A program made the position numbers and the translations under genes. Below the pieces are notes generated by a model. The model saw only the letters and a list, made by a program, of their open reading frames with translations, was not told the DNA's origin and searched no databases. A DNA stretch of 64,000 bases from Orientallactaga sibirica (Eukaryota; Chordata; Mammalia; Rodentia; Dipodidae): NCBI GenBank assembly GCA_036365145.1, contig JAEOAD010000034.1, positions 22,062,001-22,126,000 of the forward strand, read 5' to 3'. Shown in pieces: positions 1-11,870 of the stretch (position 1 is its first letter; each line of letters begins with the position of its first letter).

Positions 1-432
1 GGACTTCTTTGCAGCACAGTAATTATTTACATAGCATTTACACTGTACTGGTCATCATAAATCATACAGCGATGACTCAAAGCATACGGAAAGATGTGCA
101 TAGGTTTCATGCAAATACAATCCATTTTATATGAGCAAACTGGGACTCGGTATGTGGCAGGGCCCTATACTGCCAGGCAACTGTGCGTATTAGCAAAGAG
201 TCCTTTCTCTAGTTCCTACAAAGCAGACAAAATATGAAAAGTTTGGTCAAACTATGAAGGAGATGGTCACTCAGCCCATCCCTGCAGTCTTTATGCATGG
301 AAGTACAAGATGAATTCTCAGCCCCTGTGAAAACAAATGGAGTGGTGGTTGTGGCCGCTCTGCACTCAGAAATCAAGAGGACAGACAATGAGACACACTG
401 CAGTCAAGCTCACTGCTAAAAAGGCAGGCACA
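1..432. other. Non-repeat DNA, nothing recognised
   Basis: No coding frame, RNA gene or interspersed repeat is recognisable in this stretch before the first DIP SINE. Confidence 0.5.
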
Positions 433-645
433 GGGACTAGAGAGATGGCTTAACAGTTAAGTTGCTTATCTGCCAAGCCAACTCCCCAGTACCCATGTAG
501 GCCACATGCAAAGGGGGCGCACACATATGGAGTTAGTTAGCAGTGGCTAGAGGCACTGGCATGCCCATTCTCCCTCTCTCTCTCTCTTTCTCTGTCTCTC
601 TCTGCCTCTCTCTCAAATAAAGAAAATTGAAATATTTTTTTAAAA
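433..645 (+). mobile_element. DIP SINE (tRNA-derived, B2 superfamily)
   Basis: The head GGGACTAGAGAGATGGCTTA with Pol III A-box-like sequence is followed by the body TGGAGTTAGTTAGCAGTGGCTAGAGG, a (TC)n tract and CAAATAAAG. It is full length but diverged. Confidence 0.85.
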
Positions 646-1421
646 AAGAGACAGGCACAGATGATTTAGAAAGTGGGTGTGGGGAATGGTGACCTTCTTC
701 ACCATCTCGCTCTCGAGTGTGGAAGTGGGGTTCAGTTAGCAGAGCCCACAGAACTTCCTGTGATTACAATCCCACAAGGGACCAGGCCTGGGTGGGAGTT
801 CAAGCAAGGTTCTCATGAGATGCACTCAGTGTCCTGTGCGGGGCTATCCCAAACTCAAGTGCCCATTTGGCAAGAATGACCCACAGGTTTTGCTACAGGT
901 GAGTCACTGTTGGTGTTTCTATGGTTGTCTGCGGAGGGCACTTAGAGCTGCATATGAATTTTCCAGAATCTACTCCACTTACAGTCTAGGCCTAAGAGTA
1001 ACTCATTAAGCCAAGGGTGTACTTTGCCCACCAGCAAAATAACTGGCCCCTTGGAGCAAGTGCGTGAGTCCCCACAGTCAACCTGCTGCTAATAAGGGGC
1101 GGGGACATACTTTGCCTACAGTTTTGCAGGGTGACAATAAGTAGTTTTTGAACATCAAATCCGAGCTCTAGCACCAGGAACAGGACCTTAGCATCTAGAA
1201 GAAGCAGAATCTCCCCTGCCAATACCACCCCATTCACTACTGCTGGGCTGACAGAAATGAAATGCCATTTTCTGGGAATACCTTTATTTTACTGATGAGA
1301 ACCAAAATGCTAAACAAAATTACTTTAAAAGGATTAATTATGCAGCCCTGCTCACATGGTCATGATTAAATGGACCATTGGTACAAGGCCTTGGCTTAAA
1401 GGGTTATGCTCAGCTAGGTCC
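646..1421. other. Non-repeat DNA
   Basis: Several short frames (68, 64 and 81 aa) occur but overlap on both strands and match no family I know. No regulatory or RNA signature is seen. Confidence 0.45.
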
Positions 1422-1438
1422 GAAGTCATTTTACTTTT

Positions 1439-1648
1439 GTTTTTTTACAATTTTATTTTTGCTTATTAATTTATTAGAGATGGGGGGGAGAGTGAGAATG
1501 GGCACACCAGGGCTTCTAGTCACTGCAAACGAACTCCAGATGCATATACCACCATGTGCATCTGGCTTACATGGGACCTGAAGAATCGAACGGGGGTCCT
1601 TAGGCTTCACAGACAAACGCCTTAACCGTTAAGCCATATCTCCAGCCT
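1439..1648 (-). mobile_element. DIP SINE with 17-bp target-site duplication
   Basis: Reverse orientation: a TTTATT-rich tail, GAGAATGGGCACACCAGGGC and the terminal AAGCCATATCTCCAGCC. The flanking duplication GAAGTCATTTTACTTTT is perfect at 1422-1438 and 1649-1665, so this is a clear L1-mediated insertion of fairly recent age. Confidence 0.93.
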
Positions 1649-1665
1649 GAAGTCATTTTACTTTT

Positions 1666-2415
1666 TACTCAGACAAGTTTCCAACTGCCTTAGATGGGGA
1701 GAGACACCAAGCGCCACCTCAGAGGGCTGCTATGAAAGGTAAGACTGGCATGTGTGAGGTACATGGCAGTGATCAGATTGTGAAGGTCATTAACAATCAT
1801 GAGTTCCATCCCCACCTTCACCCCTAGGTCTAGGATCACTGAGAAAGCAACTGTCACCACTGTTTTATCTCCAGCTAGGAACTGGAATCCAGCCAGCATG
1901 GCAGCAGCTAAAGTAGATGTTTGCTGACCATCTACAATGGTCCAGGCATTGTGCCCAGGGCACACATGTATCATTACACAGAACCCCCACTGGAACTGTT
2001 GAGACACTATAGGAGGTAGTTTTCTTGGCTAGGCAGACAGATAGGGAAGGGGACCTTGGAAGGTAGTTGGCTACTATGTTCAAGGGTACTCCAAGATGGT
2101 GACCTGAAAGGGCAGCTCACTCTAATTCTCCTTCAAGTGGGCTTTCTCAGACCTGCATAGTATAAGATACACCATGGACCAATTAGTGCTCTCATTTCTG
2201 TTTAAGCTGACCAGTCATAGATTCTGGGCTCTTCTCTCATTCAATAAAATACTGGCTCCCACTGGGGGAGCCCATCTCTACTCTGGAATCCCCTCCTCCA
2301 TGAGGAATACTTTAAAATAAGCTTTATTCTTTTAAACTTTTTCCAGCCTTTTAATTTTCACTTAGCAGAAATAACAGTCCCCAACCCCTACATGGCAACA
2401 CTGTGATGGGGGACT
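1666..2415. other. Non-repeat DNA
   Basis: No repeat or gene recognised. The frames on the minus strand (105 and 72 aa) overlap one another and have no recognisable domain. Confidence 0.4.
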
Positions 2416-2419
2416 AATA

Positions 2420-2525
2420 CAACTGTACTGATGAGGAAACTGTTGAAATTCAGTGAAGTCAGCTCACAACCAGATAGTGTGAGCATCAGGATCTGAACCA
2501 GGCAGCCTAGGCACCTCAACCCCAC
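2420..2525 (-). mobile_element. MIR SINE fragment
   Basis: GATGAGGAAACTG, then GTCAGCTCACAACCAGATAGTG and ATCTGAACCAGGCAGCC, follows the order of the antisense MIR consensus (gaggaaactgaggc ... cccaaggtcacac ... gaacccaggc). Old and diverged. Confidence 0.6.
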
Positions 2526-2659
2526 TGGCCCTCAGCACTGCAAGAAAGAGAAAGATGCCCAGGAGGCCAGGTGGGGAGTGTAGGGGGCAGAGAGAACAGG
2601 GGCCACAGAGACAAGATGGTCCCAGACTCCCAGGGCCAAGCACAGTGCTGTGCAGTTTT

Positions 2660-2879
2660 TAAAAAATGTTTATTTTTATTTATTTATTTGAGAGAGACAG
2701 ACACACAGAGAGAGAACGAGAATGGGCACACCAGGGCCTCCAGCCACTGCAAACAAACTACAGATGTAAGCACCACCTTGTGCATCTGGCTTATGTGGGT
2801 ACTGGGGAATCAAGCCTCAAACCGGGGTCCTTAGGATTCACAGGCAAGCGCTTAACCACTAAGCCATCTCTTTGACCCT
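2660..2879 (-). mobile_element. DIP SINE with 13-bp target-site duplication
   Basis: Full-length reverse copy ending in TAAGCCATCTCTTTGACC. The duplication GCTGTGCAGTTTT (2647-2659) / GCTGGGCAGTTTT (2880-2892) has one mismatch. Confidence 0.92.
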
Positions 2880-2944
2880 GCTGGGCAGTTTTGAACATGA
2901 TCCTTACCCATGTCCAGGAGTCCTCAGAGTTGAAAACAAACAGC

Positions 2945-3760
2945 CCTTCACAAATTCACCTGGAAACCTACTTTCTAAGGTTCTGTCTACCCTGAACCCT
3001 TAGCCATAGGCCCTGTTCTTCTCTGCCTGGCAGTCACAGTGACCCTTATAAAACCAAACCCTATCAGGTTATCTCTGTTCAAAATTCTCAGTGGCTTCTG
3101 ACAAAAGCCCCACCCCCCCCCAAACAAAAAATGGCTTCTAAGGGCCTAGGCAGCCAAACTGTCTTTACTTTAAAAAAAAAATTAGTTTTATTTGTATTTA
3201 TTTGAGAGAGAGGCAGATAGAGACAAAAAGAGAGAATGAGAATGCTAGGGCCTCCAGCTGCTGCAAACAAACTCCAGACACATACACCACCTTGTGCATA
3301 TGGCTTATGTAGGTCCCAGAGAATTGAACCTGGGTCCTTTGGCTTTGTAGGCAAATACCACTAAGCCATCTCTCCAGCCTCCTTACTATTGTTTTGATGT
3401 AAAGAATATGCCCCAGCCCCAGGGCCTTTGCACTGGTAAGTAGTTCTGTGTGTGTGGAATGCACTCGCTCCAAAGGACTACTTGGTCCCTCCTCTCTTAC
3501 AGATTCTCCTTTAAAAGTCACCTTCCTAGTATACCTTTCATCACTAAGCAACCAAATTAAGGAGGCAACACCTTCCCCTGAACTCCTTCTCCCTGTCTCT
3601 GCTCTTTCCTGAATAGCGTTTCCTACATCGGACAAGCATGCACTTGATGCAATTGTTCCATCCAACCCACTCTCACCAGAACACCAGTTCCTCAAGGGCA
3701 GGGCTTTCTAACTGCTGCGTCCATCCCAGCACCTGAGCACTTGATAAATACTTATGGGAT
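2945..3760 (+). mobile_element. L2 LINE 3' end, interrupted by a DIP SINE
   Basis: The sense L2 tail is readable: CCCAGGGCCTTTGCACTGG near 3417, CACCAGTTCCTCAAGGGCAG near 3674, and CACTTGATAAATACTTATGGG near 3737. The DIP at 3170-3379 splits it. The (ATGG)n run at the end continues the usual L2 terminal repeat. Mammalian-wide fossil, no coding capacity. Confidence 0.8.
3170..3379 (-). mobile_element. DIP SINE inserted in L2
   Basis: Reverse copy with the characteristic terminal CTAAGCCATCTCTCCAGCC. It sits inside the L2 fragment and is therefore younger than it. Confidence 0.9.
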
Positions 3761-3795
3761 GGATGGATGGATGGATGGATGGATGGATGGATGGA
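3757..3795. repeat. (ATGG)n microsatellite
   Basis: About 9.5 uninterrupted tetranucleotide units, grown from the L2 tail. Confidence 0.95.
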
Positions 3796-4795
3796 CCTGG
3801 CTTTACCATCTTCTTCCTTCCATTTTGCCCCTGCAAGGTCCCGTTCATTACTTACCTGCCACATACAAGGGAGCAGCGGGTCACTGATTCTCCCTGTACC
3901 TAATGTCTAATCTCTGAACTTGGTGGGTTAGACTAGATTATCCAGAGTCCTTCCTCTCTGAAAACCCTCCTTGGGCTAGAAGAGCACACAGTTCCTCATG
4001 ATACCATGCCTTAGCTGCATTTATGTAAGCACCAAACTTGCATTTCCTCTAGAATTTTCCACAGTTAAAGCCCGCAATCCCTACACCCATGAGAACAAAT
4101 GGGATTTGGGTGCCCTGGCGTTATGTGATTGTAATCTGCACATCAGGTCAGTGTTAACCTGATTGTTGGTTCACTGTCAATGTAAAAGTGGCCTGGCTTG
4201 GGTTACAAGGAGATACAGCAAACCACGTTAGGCTATTTCTTGAGATCAGGACCACCACTTCTCCTTGTCCCCTCAATTTAACTCAAATACCTTAGCAAAC
4301 CATGCTGTTAGTTTTGGGGTTAGCCAGAGGCCCTTGGGAGCAACAATAAATGTTGTGCTCTAAGCCAAAAGGAGGGTGCAGAGATAAAAGGGAGTCTGGT
4401 GTAGTAAGAGTGTGTGCTGAGAGCTGGGAGCAAAGGTCCACAGCAGAGGGTGGGCCATCCTTCAAGGTCATTCCTACCATGGTCTACTAGCCTCAGTCTG
4501 ACTTGGGGGGTGGTGAAACTTTCATTTCTCCATGTGAAACAGGCTTAAATGAGCTCTAATGCTCCAGCATCCATCACACGCTATCTGACCAGAGTCACTG
4601 TCACCAGGGGTATTAGCTAAAGCCACTGCTGAAGTTCTTGTGATCTTTTCATGTGTTACTCACTCCTGGGAACATCAGTTGACTAACCAGCTACGTTGTA
4701 TGGTCTTCCAAGGGTGTTTAGTTCTAATCACTGAACCAATGCATACTTACCTGGGAGCCCTTACTTTCTTTATTTTTATTGTTATTATCATCATC
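3796..4795. other. Non-repeat DNA
   Basis: One kilobase with no recognised repeat, gene or RNA. Frames are at most 64 aa. Confidence 0.45.
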
Positions 4796-4799
4796 ATCA

Positions 4800-4945
4800 T
4801 GATTTTTTGCTTTCAATTTTGGGTCTCTCCTTAAGTTAGTCAGTCTGGCCTTCAACATAACCTGTACCTCAAACAGGCCTTGAACTCAAGATGCCCCTGC
4901 CTCAGACTCCCAAGTAGCTGTAATTACAGGCCTGTGCCACCAGGC
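4800..4945 (-). mobile_element. Old B1/7SL-derived SINE
   Basis: A reverse B1-like pattern: GGCCTTGAACTCAAGATGCCC, CTCAGACTCCCAAGTAGCTG and ATTACAGGCCTGTGCCACCA. Diverged relative to the young copy at 5402. Confidence 0.7.
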
Positions 4946-5104
4946 CTACTTCTCTTTCTTCTAGAAAGGGCCCAGGCTCTTCAGTCTCTGGCCCCTAACA
5001 GGCTGCGTGCCAGGACTCATGCTACGTGAGCTCTTCACCAGGAGATGCAAGAGAGCAGAGGCAAGCCACACATCAGAGAAGCAGACCTGGCAGGCACCCT
5101 GGCC

Positions 5105-5275
5105 TCTTGCAGTCTTTCAACTGAGCAGCCTTAGACCAGTCAAGCCCTCTACCTCAGTTTCTTCATTATAAAGTGAGACTAGAACAGCCACAGTGTTGCT
5201 ATGAACATTATACACAATTAATAATGAGCACATTTAAATCACTTGAGCTCAGAGCCTGGCATGGATATACCATGG
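5105..5275 (+). mobile_element. MIR SINE fragment
   Basis: CTACCTCAGTTTCTTCATTATAAAGTGAGACTAG and later AGAGCCTGGCATG follow the MIR order (cctcagtttcctcatctgtaaaatg ... cagtgcctggcac). Confidence 0.6.
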
Positions 5276-5401
5276 ATATGCATGGTAGTCATTAGTAATA
5301 GGAATTTCATTTTTACATGTCAATTCACACACATTCTAAAGATTTGGGCTAGCCCTCCCTAGTGCATATTATAATTCTATGGTTAAAAACATGGAATTCC
5401 A

Positions 5402-5560
5402 GCCGGGCGTGGTGGCTCACGCCTTTAATCCCAGCACTCGGGAGGCAGAGGTAGGATGATTGCCATGAGTTCGAGGCCACCCTGAGACTACAGAGTGAAT
5501 TCCAGGTCAGCCTGAACTAGAGTGAGACCCTACCTCGAAAAACCAAAAAAAAAAAAAAAA
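5402..5560 (+). mobile_element. B1 SINE, near-consensus, with target-site duplication
   Basis: A complete B1: GCCGGGCGTGGTGGCTCACG at the 5' end, CCCAGCACTCGGGAGGCAGAGG, AGTGAGACCCTACCTCGAAAA and a poly(A) tail. The duplication AAACATGGAATTC at 5387-5399 and 5559-5571 is perfect. This is the best-preserved 7SL-derived element in the window. Confidence 0.95.
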
Positions 5561-5571
5561 ACATGGAATTC

Positions 5572-6700
5572 AGTCACTAAGTATATATGTTGAAGAGCCC
5601 AGGCTAGTCAGATGGTGGATGTGCATCTTTCCCTGAGCAGGCATCCATAATCAATCCCCACACTGTTCCCCCTGACAGCAGCCTTGAGCTAGTGGAACTC
5701 AATGCTTGGCCACCAGGGAAAACCCGCCTGTGTGCTCTGGCTACAGTGGTCCATCTGCATGCTCTGGAGTGGGAGAGGCTAATGCATTAGGTGGCAAGGG
5801 CAAGGACTCCATCCCCACTGGAATGATGCAGGGAGGGCGGAGCATCGTCTCTGTTCACCCCTATGCACCCAGCACTGAGCAGTGTCAGCCATACACACAT
5901 CCACGGCTCTCAAGTTGGCTGGATAAATGAGCACCGGATCCATCCGAGCACACAGCACTGGACCTGGACCGTTGCTTGAGAAGAATAGCTGAGAAGAAGG
6001 GAGAAAGCACTGGTTCCAATAGGCTCCAGGTGTGACTCAGCTGTCACTCTTCGGATGGCCCCGAGCAGGATGGCTCCTTTCCATGGCCTCCATCTCCCCA
6101 CACATAGAGTAAAATGAGAGCAAGGACCAGATGAACTCCAAGACTCCATCTGACCCTTAACTTCGGATCCAGTAACACTTCATGGAGCAACTACCATGCG
6201 AAGGAGACCACTTCCATGGAGGCCACAGCCTTACACACTGTCCCCACACACAGACTACAGCCAGGTTTCCAGAGATAGCATGCTGGGCAGCTGTCCATGA
6301 ACATCATCGCTGATGTTCACAGGCCTGGTCTGGCTACCTTAGCCTGGTCTGAGCACCATCCCTCTACTCCAGCCCACATTCCTTGTCCTTAATCACCTTG
6401 CTATGCCTCTGCCCTATAGTACACTGCCCCCATAAACGTTCATGAGTGCCTGGTCCAGGCCTGCAGCCATCAGGATGGCCCTGGTTCCCATCCTATGGAA
6501 CTGGGGCTCTAAGAGACAAAGATATAAACACAGGAATACTTGGAATAAACAGGACATGTGGTTTGCAGGCCACAGGCTATGGGCACCTTGAATAGCAAGG
6601 GGTCAAGAAAAACGTCCCCGAGGGGGAATGAATGAAGCCTAAAAGATTAAGGCATGAACCATGGGAAACAGTTCACACAAAAGCTCCTGTGAAAGGGGGC
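5572..6700. other. Non-repeat DNA
   Basis: No gene recognised. The stretch near 5870-5935 has an L2-tail feel (CCAGCACTGAGCAGTG ... TGGATAAATGAG) but is too short to call. Confidence 0.4.
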
Positions 6701-6704
6701 AGCC

Positions 6705-6835
6705 AAGCTGGGGGTCAGCAAACCACATATTTATGTGTCATCTATGACTGCTTTTGCATTATACCAGCACAGGTCAGAAATTGTCACAAAGCCCATATGG
6801 CCTGCAAAGCATAAAACATTTGCCAGCCCTGATAT
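6705..6835 (+). mobile_element. hAT-type DNA transposon fossil
   Basis: GGGTCAGCAAACCAC, TCTATGACTGCTTTTGCATTA and CCATATGGCCTGCAAAGC, then TTTGCCAGCCCTG, follow the order of a common mammalian non-autonomous hAT element (ggtcagcaaact ... ctatggctgctttcgc ... gaccatatggcccgcaaagc). Exact family not assigned. Confidence 0.6.
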
Positions 6836-6929
6836 AGGTTGTAGGGACCTCCCATCTTGTGTCATGGCCTCCAAATGCACTCTACAAAAGGCTGCTGAAA
6901 CACAAAGCCAAACACATTACTCTCTGCTC

Positions 6930-7040
6930 AAAGAATGCCAGTGCTCCCCAAGGATTCCCAAAGTGTGTTTCAATGTACACTCACTCAAGGGGGTAAAGCT
7001 CAATAATGGTTCATGAGGTTTGAGAAACATGGCATTTTCC
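6930..7040 (+). mobile_element. Possible second hAT/MER fragment
   Basis: CCCAAAGTGTGTTTCAATG and GAGGTTTGAGAAACATGGC resemble the terminal part of Charlie-like MER elements. Short and uncertain. Confidence 0.35.
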
Positions 7041-7098
7041 TCTTCTCTCCCTCTCTCCTCCTCCCCACCCCAGCATGTCCACGAGCACATTAAAGACA

Positions 7099-7325
7099 GC
7101 TGGGGGATGGAGTGATGGCTCAGGGTTAAGGCACTTGCCCACAAAGTCTAAAGACCTGGGCTTAATTCCTCAGTACCCACCTAATGCCGGATGTACCAAG
7201 TGGTGCATGCATCTGGAGTATGTTTACAGTGGCTAGAGGTCCTGGCATGCCCATTCATATTCCTTCTGTCTCTCTCTCTCTCCCCCCTCTTTCTACTTGC
7301 TTGCAAATAAATGAAATATATATAC
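7099..7325 (+). mobile_element. DIP SINE
   Basis: GCTGGGGGATGGAGTGATGG head, CATGCATCTGGAGTATG body, pyrimidine tract and CAAATAAATG tail. Confidence 0.88.
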
Positions 7326-7327
7326 CT

Positions 7328-7625
7328 CATCTGGGAAAAAGGCTCAGTATGTAAGAATGCTTGCTGCTCAAGCATGAGGAGCCGAGTTCAGTCCCTTGCA
7401 CCCACACAAAAAAAGTCAGGCATGCCTATACATGCCTGTAACCTCAGAGTTGAGGTAGTGGAAACAAGAGGATTGCTGGAGCCCTGGTGAGCCAGCTTAA
7501 CCAAAACATGGGAAACTACAGGTCAGTGAGCTACTCTGTCTCAGGGAAACAAGGCGGAAAAGGAGACCCGACATCCTCCTCTGGCCTCTGCCATGTAGGC
7601 ACAGCACACGCCCATGCATGTGCCC
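7328..7625 (+). mobile_element. B4-type SINE (ID head plus B1-like body)
   Basis: The ID-like head (AAAGGCTCAGTATGTAAGAATGCTTGC) leads into a B1-like middle and ends in CATCCTCCTCTGGCCTCTGCCATG with alternating purine-pyrimidine, as in rodent B4. It directly abuts the preceding DIP. Confidence 0.7.
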
Positions 7626-7743
7626 CCAAAGGCACTAAAACATCCCTCCACAAGGAGTGTGCTTCACATTGTTTAACCCACTGTTTTCTACGTTGATTTA
7701 GCCATAGGAAGAACCTTCTTTATTTCTCCATAAAATCTGTCAA

Positions 7744-7933
7744 TATTTTAAAAATATGTTTTATTGATTTATTTGAGAGAGAGCCAGATGAAGAGAGCAA
7801 GAATGTGTACACCAGGACTGCAGATGCATGTGCCACCTCGTGCATCTGGCTTTATGTGGGTATTGGGGAAATGAATATGTGTCCGTAGGCTTTTCAGGCA
7901 AACACCTTAAGTGCTGAGTCATCTCTCTAGTTC
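7744..7933 (-). mobile_element. DIP SINE
   Basis: Reverse copy with an internal deletion of the CCTCCAGCCACTGCAAAC part. Flanks TGTCAATATTTT / TGTCAGCATTTT look like a decayed target-site duplication. Confidence 0.83.
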
Positions 7934-8869
7934 AATGTGTCAGCATTTTCAACACACTAGTGTTTGGGAGCTATTGGACAAACTCTTTGGCTTGGCATTC
8001 ACAGTCTGACCATCAGGACCAGCAGGTGACCCAGACTTTATGTATGTGCCAGGGAGCCATTTCTCCTCTGGCTCAGGCTTCCCTCTACTCCAAAGCACTA
8101 GCAGTACCTGTGCTGAATTTACCGAGTTCTACAGTGGTGACAGGTTGTGCCCTGGGGCATGTTCTTCTCCCTTCTTTGGCAATACCAGCTTAACTCTCCT
8201 CTGGGACCTACTCCTCTTTCCTCCTGCCAGCTTCAAGGGTAAGGGTAGGTCCTGGCTTTGGAGTGAATGGCTCAGGGGAAGGAGCACAAAGGCCAAGCAC
8301 GTGAGTCCAGGAACTCCACAGCAGGTCAAGCTGGTGCCCCGAGTTCCTAGTGTGGCTGAACTCCCAAGGGTTGCATCCCTAAGGTTACCCTGACTTGAGT
8401 GGCCACTGGCCACCAGTTCTTGAGTGTGTCACCACTGGATTCTGGTCACAAATGCCTATCAGCTCAGGGCTGTGCAGCTAGCTCTTAGCCTTCCAGTGGT
8501 GAAAGCCAGGAAATGGGGGGAGAATGCCAGTGGAGTGGGGGCATACCTACCTGCTAGACGTACTTTTCCTTCCAGATGCACTGGCTCCGTCAGCCTGCAA
8601 AAGACCCAGAACACCGCCATCAGCCAAGGCCCAGGAAATGGATCCTACCCCTGCCACCAAGCCTGTCCCCTGTGTGCCTAGGAATGGGTGGGCAGGCTAC
8701 AAGGCCCTCTCCCAACCCTTCATGCTAGAAACCTGCCCCCAGTGGCAAAAGGGAGTCAGGACACTTGCTCCACCTCCATCTGCTTGGCCCTTTAAATCCT
8801 GCTTAGCACCCACTGCCAACACAAACCCAGCAACTGCACACCCTGGGGACCTGGTGAAAAGTAAGTAAC
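7934..8869. other. Non-repeat DNA, moderately GC-rich
   Basis: Frames of 117, 114 and 94 aa overlap on both strands. None has a recognisable domain, so I do not call a gene. Confidence 0.45.
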
Positions 8870-9045
8870 CAGTTAAATCTGAGATTGAATTGCACCACTT
8901 TTATTTTCAGCTGGGATTTCCAATAAAACAGTAGCTGCAGATTTATTCCTACCAACCGGAGGGGAAAAATCCTATTATGTTAAAATATTCTGTCCCCCCA
9001 ACCCTATGAGCAGAGGAAGGAAAAAAAAAAGGGCCTACTCTTAAT
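8870..9045. promoter_or_regulatory. Candidate conserved non-coding block
   Basis: Repeat-free AT-rich DNA with TTTTATTTTCAGCTGGG (an E-box CAGCTG), CCAATAAAACAG and CTATTATGTTAAAATATTC. This is only a compositional suggestion of regulatory DNA; no conservation can be measured here. Confidence 0.25.
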
Positions 9046-9744
9046 CTCTTTTATTTGGGGGTGAGGGGATGGGGAGATAAGGCTGACCAAATGAAGCTTT
9101 CAGAAATAAAATTCTGGTTTAGATGGAAAGAGAAAGGCCTGGGCACAGACAGAGATACCTGAAGTCTAACATTAACCAGGTGACAATTACCTGGGGCCCT
9201 GACTTTTAGGCCAGCGCTCAGCTCAAGAGGACCTTGATCCAGAGGCCAGACTTGGGAGCAGTGCTGAAACCCTCCACCATCAGGTCCCTGGTTGGCATAC
9301 ACTGTACCCTGGCTATCCTGGAGTGCTTATAACCATGGGGATCAGGGAGTAGTACAGCTCTGAGGCAGAAGTGCACATGTTCCCAAGTCCAGAATCTGCC
9401 CAAGTGGAGAGAGGCCATATTATGGATGGCACTTGTTTTCAAACATCCCTGGCAATGTCTGTGGAGACCTGTACCCTTTGACTTCTGTAATGAAACATAT
9501 GCATGGCCACCCGCATGGATTCCTGAGTGCTGGCCAACCGTTAAGCAGCTCATCTCCCTCAGGTCAAGTTCTGCTACTCGTAGGTACAAACAATCTTTTT
9601 GTTTCCCAGCTTTTCAAATTGCAGGACTGTGGAAGAAGGGCTGCGGGATCTAAAGTAAAAACAGCAGCAACCTTTTGATGTGTGCTTATGAGAAGTTACA
9701 AGCTGGCAATATATCAAAGAAAAGGGATTTCACCCCCAAAAAAT
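9046..9744. other. Non-repeat DNA
   Basis: No gene or repeat recognised. The 123-aa minus-strand frame (9218-9589) is overlapped by two plus-strand frames and has no recognisable domain. Confidence 0.4.
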
Positions 9745-9751
9745 ACATTTA

Positions 9752-9968
9752 TAGTTTTTCTTTTCTTTATTTATTTATCTGAGAAAGACAGAGAGAGAAT
9801 GAAGAGGCAGAGAAAGAGAAAGGGCATGCCAAACCTCCAGCCACTGCAAACAAACTCCAGACACATGCATTATCTTGGGCATCTGACTTACATGGGTCCT
9901 GGCGAAATGAACCTGGGTACTTTGGCTTTGCAGGCAAGTGCCTTAACTACTAAGCCATTTCTCCGGTC
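9752..9968 (-). mobile_element. DIP SINE
   Basis: Reverse copy with a TTTATTTATT tail, CCTCCAGCCACTGCAAACAA and the terminal TAAGCCATTTCTCC. Confidence 0.9.
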
Positions 9969-10189
9969 CCTAGCTTCTCTTTAAAAAAACCCAAAAAACT
10001 GGAGAAGCCAGTTGTGATAGTCCTACAGAGGAACAAGCATGACATTCCCGCCTTTTCTCAGTCCCAATCTCTTCCTCTTGACTTACAAGCACCTGCCTAG
10101 CTCCCATGAGTAACCTAACTGGCTCCCTTCCCAGCAGTGAAGGACCTGAATGCCTCATCTCATTTAATCTTCATGGTGGGTCCTCATTT

Positions 10190-10345
10190 TTTGTTGTGGT
10201 TCTTGTTGCTTTGCTTTTTGAGACAGGGTCTTATGTAGCCCAGGCTGGCCTAGAACTTCCCAAGGAGTTCCTTGCACTCCTGACCCCCCTATTTCTATCT
10301 CCCACGTGCTGGGATTATAATGTGTGGCACCACATCCAGCAAGGC
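10190..10345 (-). mobile_element. B1 SINE, diverged
   Basis: TTTTTGAGACAGGGTCTTATGTAGCCCAGG, then CACGTGCTGGGATTATAATG and CACCACATCCAGC, mark a reverse B1. Confidence 0.85.
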
Positions 10346-10858
10346 ACACAGAGGCACAAAGGTTTTGTTTAGCCAAAGGGCCATGGCTATAAACCCAGTT
10401 TGTGGTCACTCCAAAGGTCACCTTCCTCAGGTTTGGAATTCTCTGTCCTCTGCTATCATGTGGGAGAGCAAAGTGGGAATAGGGTGACAGCATGAGCTCC
10501 CAGTTCCCATAAAAGGAGAATAGGATGGCTAAAGAGGAACAGGAAAGGAGCAACATGTGGTCTGGGAGGAAAGAAATGATGTGATGATGGCATATAATTT
10601 CAGCAGAAGTTAACAAAAAGGTAGAAAGGTTGTGTGTCATTTCATGGGGAGCAAAGGAACAGGATCAATAACAGCCCCTTTCCCACATCTTGCACTCCAA
10701 AACTTATATGCAAAACTGTTTCATTGTTCAGATCCTACAAGACAGATGTTGGGGTAGAAGTCTGGGCTGAGACAGTTTTAAGAAATTACAACTTTTCATA
10801 TACTCTTCTGCCTTTCCACCTTAACTCTGAGTGTGTACTTCCAGCATTTCACACATAT
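10346..10858. other. Non-repeat DNA
   Basis: Nothing recognised. The 158-aa minus frame 10164-10640 runs through the B1 and is spurious. Confidence 0.45.
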
Positions 10859-10859
10859 T

Positions 10860-11186
10860 TTTTGGCATGTGTGATGTGTTCACATGTATGCATGTTCTGA
10901 AGTATGTGGGTGTGCATGCAGATGTGGAAACACGTGTAGACATCGGGTATCTTCCTCAATCACTTTCCACCTTTTTGAGACACGGTCTCTTACTAAACCT
11001 GGAGCTCACTGAGTCTCTTAGACTAGCTAGCCAGCAAGTCATAAGGATCCTCCCACCTCTGCCTTCCCAGTGCTGCGACTGCAGGCTCGTGCCACTGCGT
11101 CTGGTCTTTACACACATGCTGGGGATCTGAATTCGGGTCCCTAAGCTTGCGCTTTATCCACTGAACCATCTCCCCTGCCACATTTC
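10860..11186 (-). mobile_element. B4-type SINE
   Basis: The order GATGTGTTCACATG..., ATCGGGTATCTTCCTCAATC, AGACACGGTCTCTTACTAAACC, AGCTAGCCAGCAAGTC, CTGCGACTGCAGG and AACCATCTCCCCTGCC matches the antisense B4 consensus along its whole length. Confidence 0.85.
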
Positions 11187-11690
11187 AACACATTTTAATG
11201 TGGTCTTTTTTGCCCCTTTCCATCACATTTTATACAAGGCTGACCCAGTCAAATGCAGTGAATGGGTGACAGGATGGAAGGATAGATGCTGTTTCCAGCT
11301 CACCTGACAATCTCTACCTGTTTCTCTTTTACTGAGTTGATGACACTTTGGTATCACTTGTAGTCACACTTGTTTCATAAAATTAAATGACAAAAACAAA
11401 ATGCCACAAAATATTCAAATGGCTGTGAAAAAGAATCCTTTTGCAGAGACCAAGATGGTGGCATTGGGGTTCTGGAGCCATGGAAGGAAGGACTCCCTAG
11501 TTGGGCAGGGTGAGGAATGCCCCATTAGTAGTAATGAGGGAGCACTGAAATGGGATAGTAGATGATAGATGGGCATGAATGCAATGGTGACACCCAGATA
11601 GCATGTATCACCATCACAGCACACAGTACATGCAGCCTCTGCCACTGGCATGAAACTTAAAACTAGATAGATAAGGGACATATATATGTA
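11187..11690. other. Non-repeat DNA
   Basis: Nothing recognised. Confidence 0.4.
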
Positions 11691-11694
11691 AAAC

Positions 11695-11870
11695 TACCCA
11701 GTGTGGGCTTGGTGGTAATTATTATAACAACCATGAATAGCACCAGATGTATTTATGGAGGCTACCCTTTGGTGGGTCTGACAAACTGAGGCTCAGGAGA
11801 GTAGAACAGCTAGGTGGGATCACAGGCACAGAGCCAGCTTTGACTGCCCAGAATCTTATGCTGCAAGTCA
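11695..11870 (-). mobile_element. MIR SINE fragment
   Basis: AATTATTATAACAACC, then CAAACTGAGGCTCAGGAGAG and CAGCTAGGTGGGATCACAG, in antisense MIR order. Confidence 0.5.
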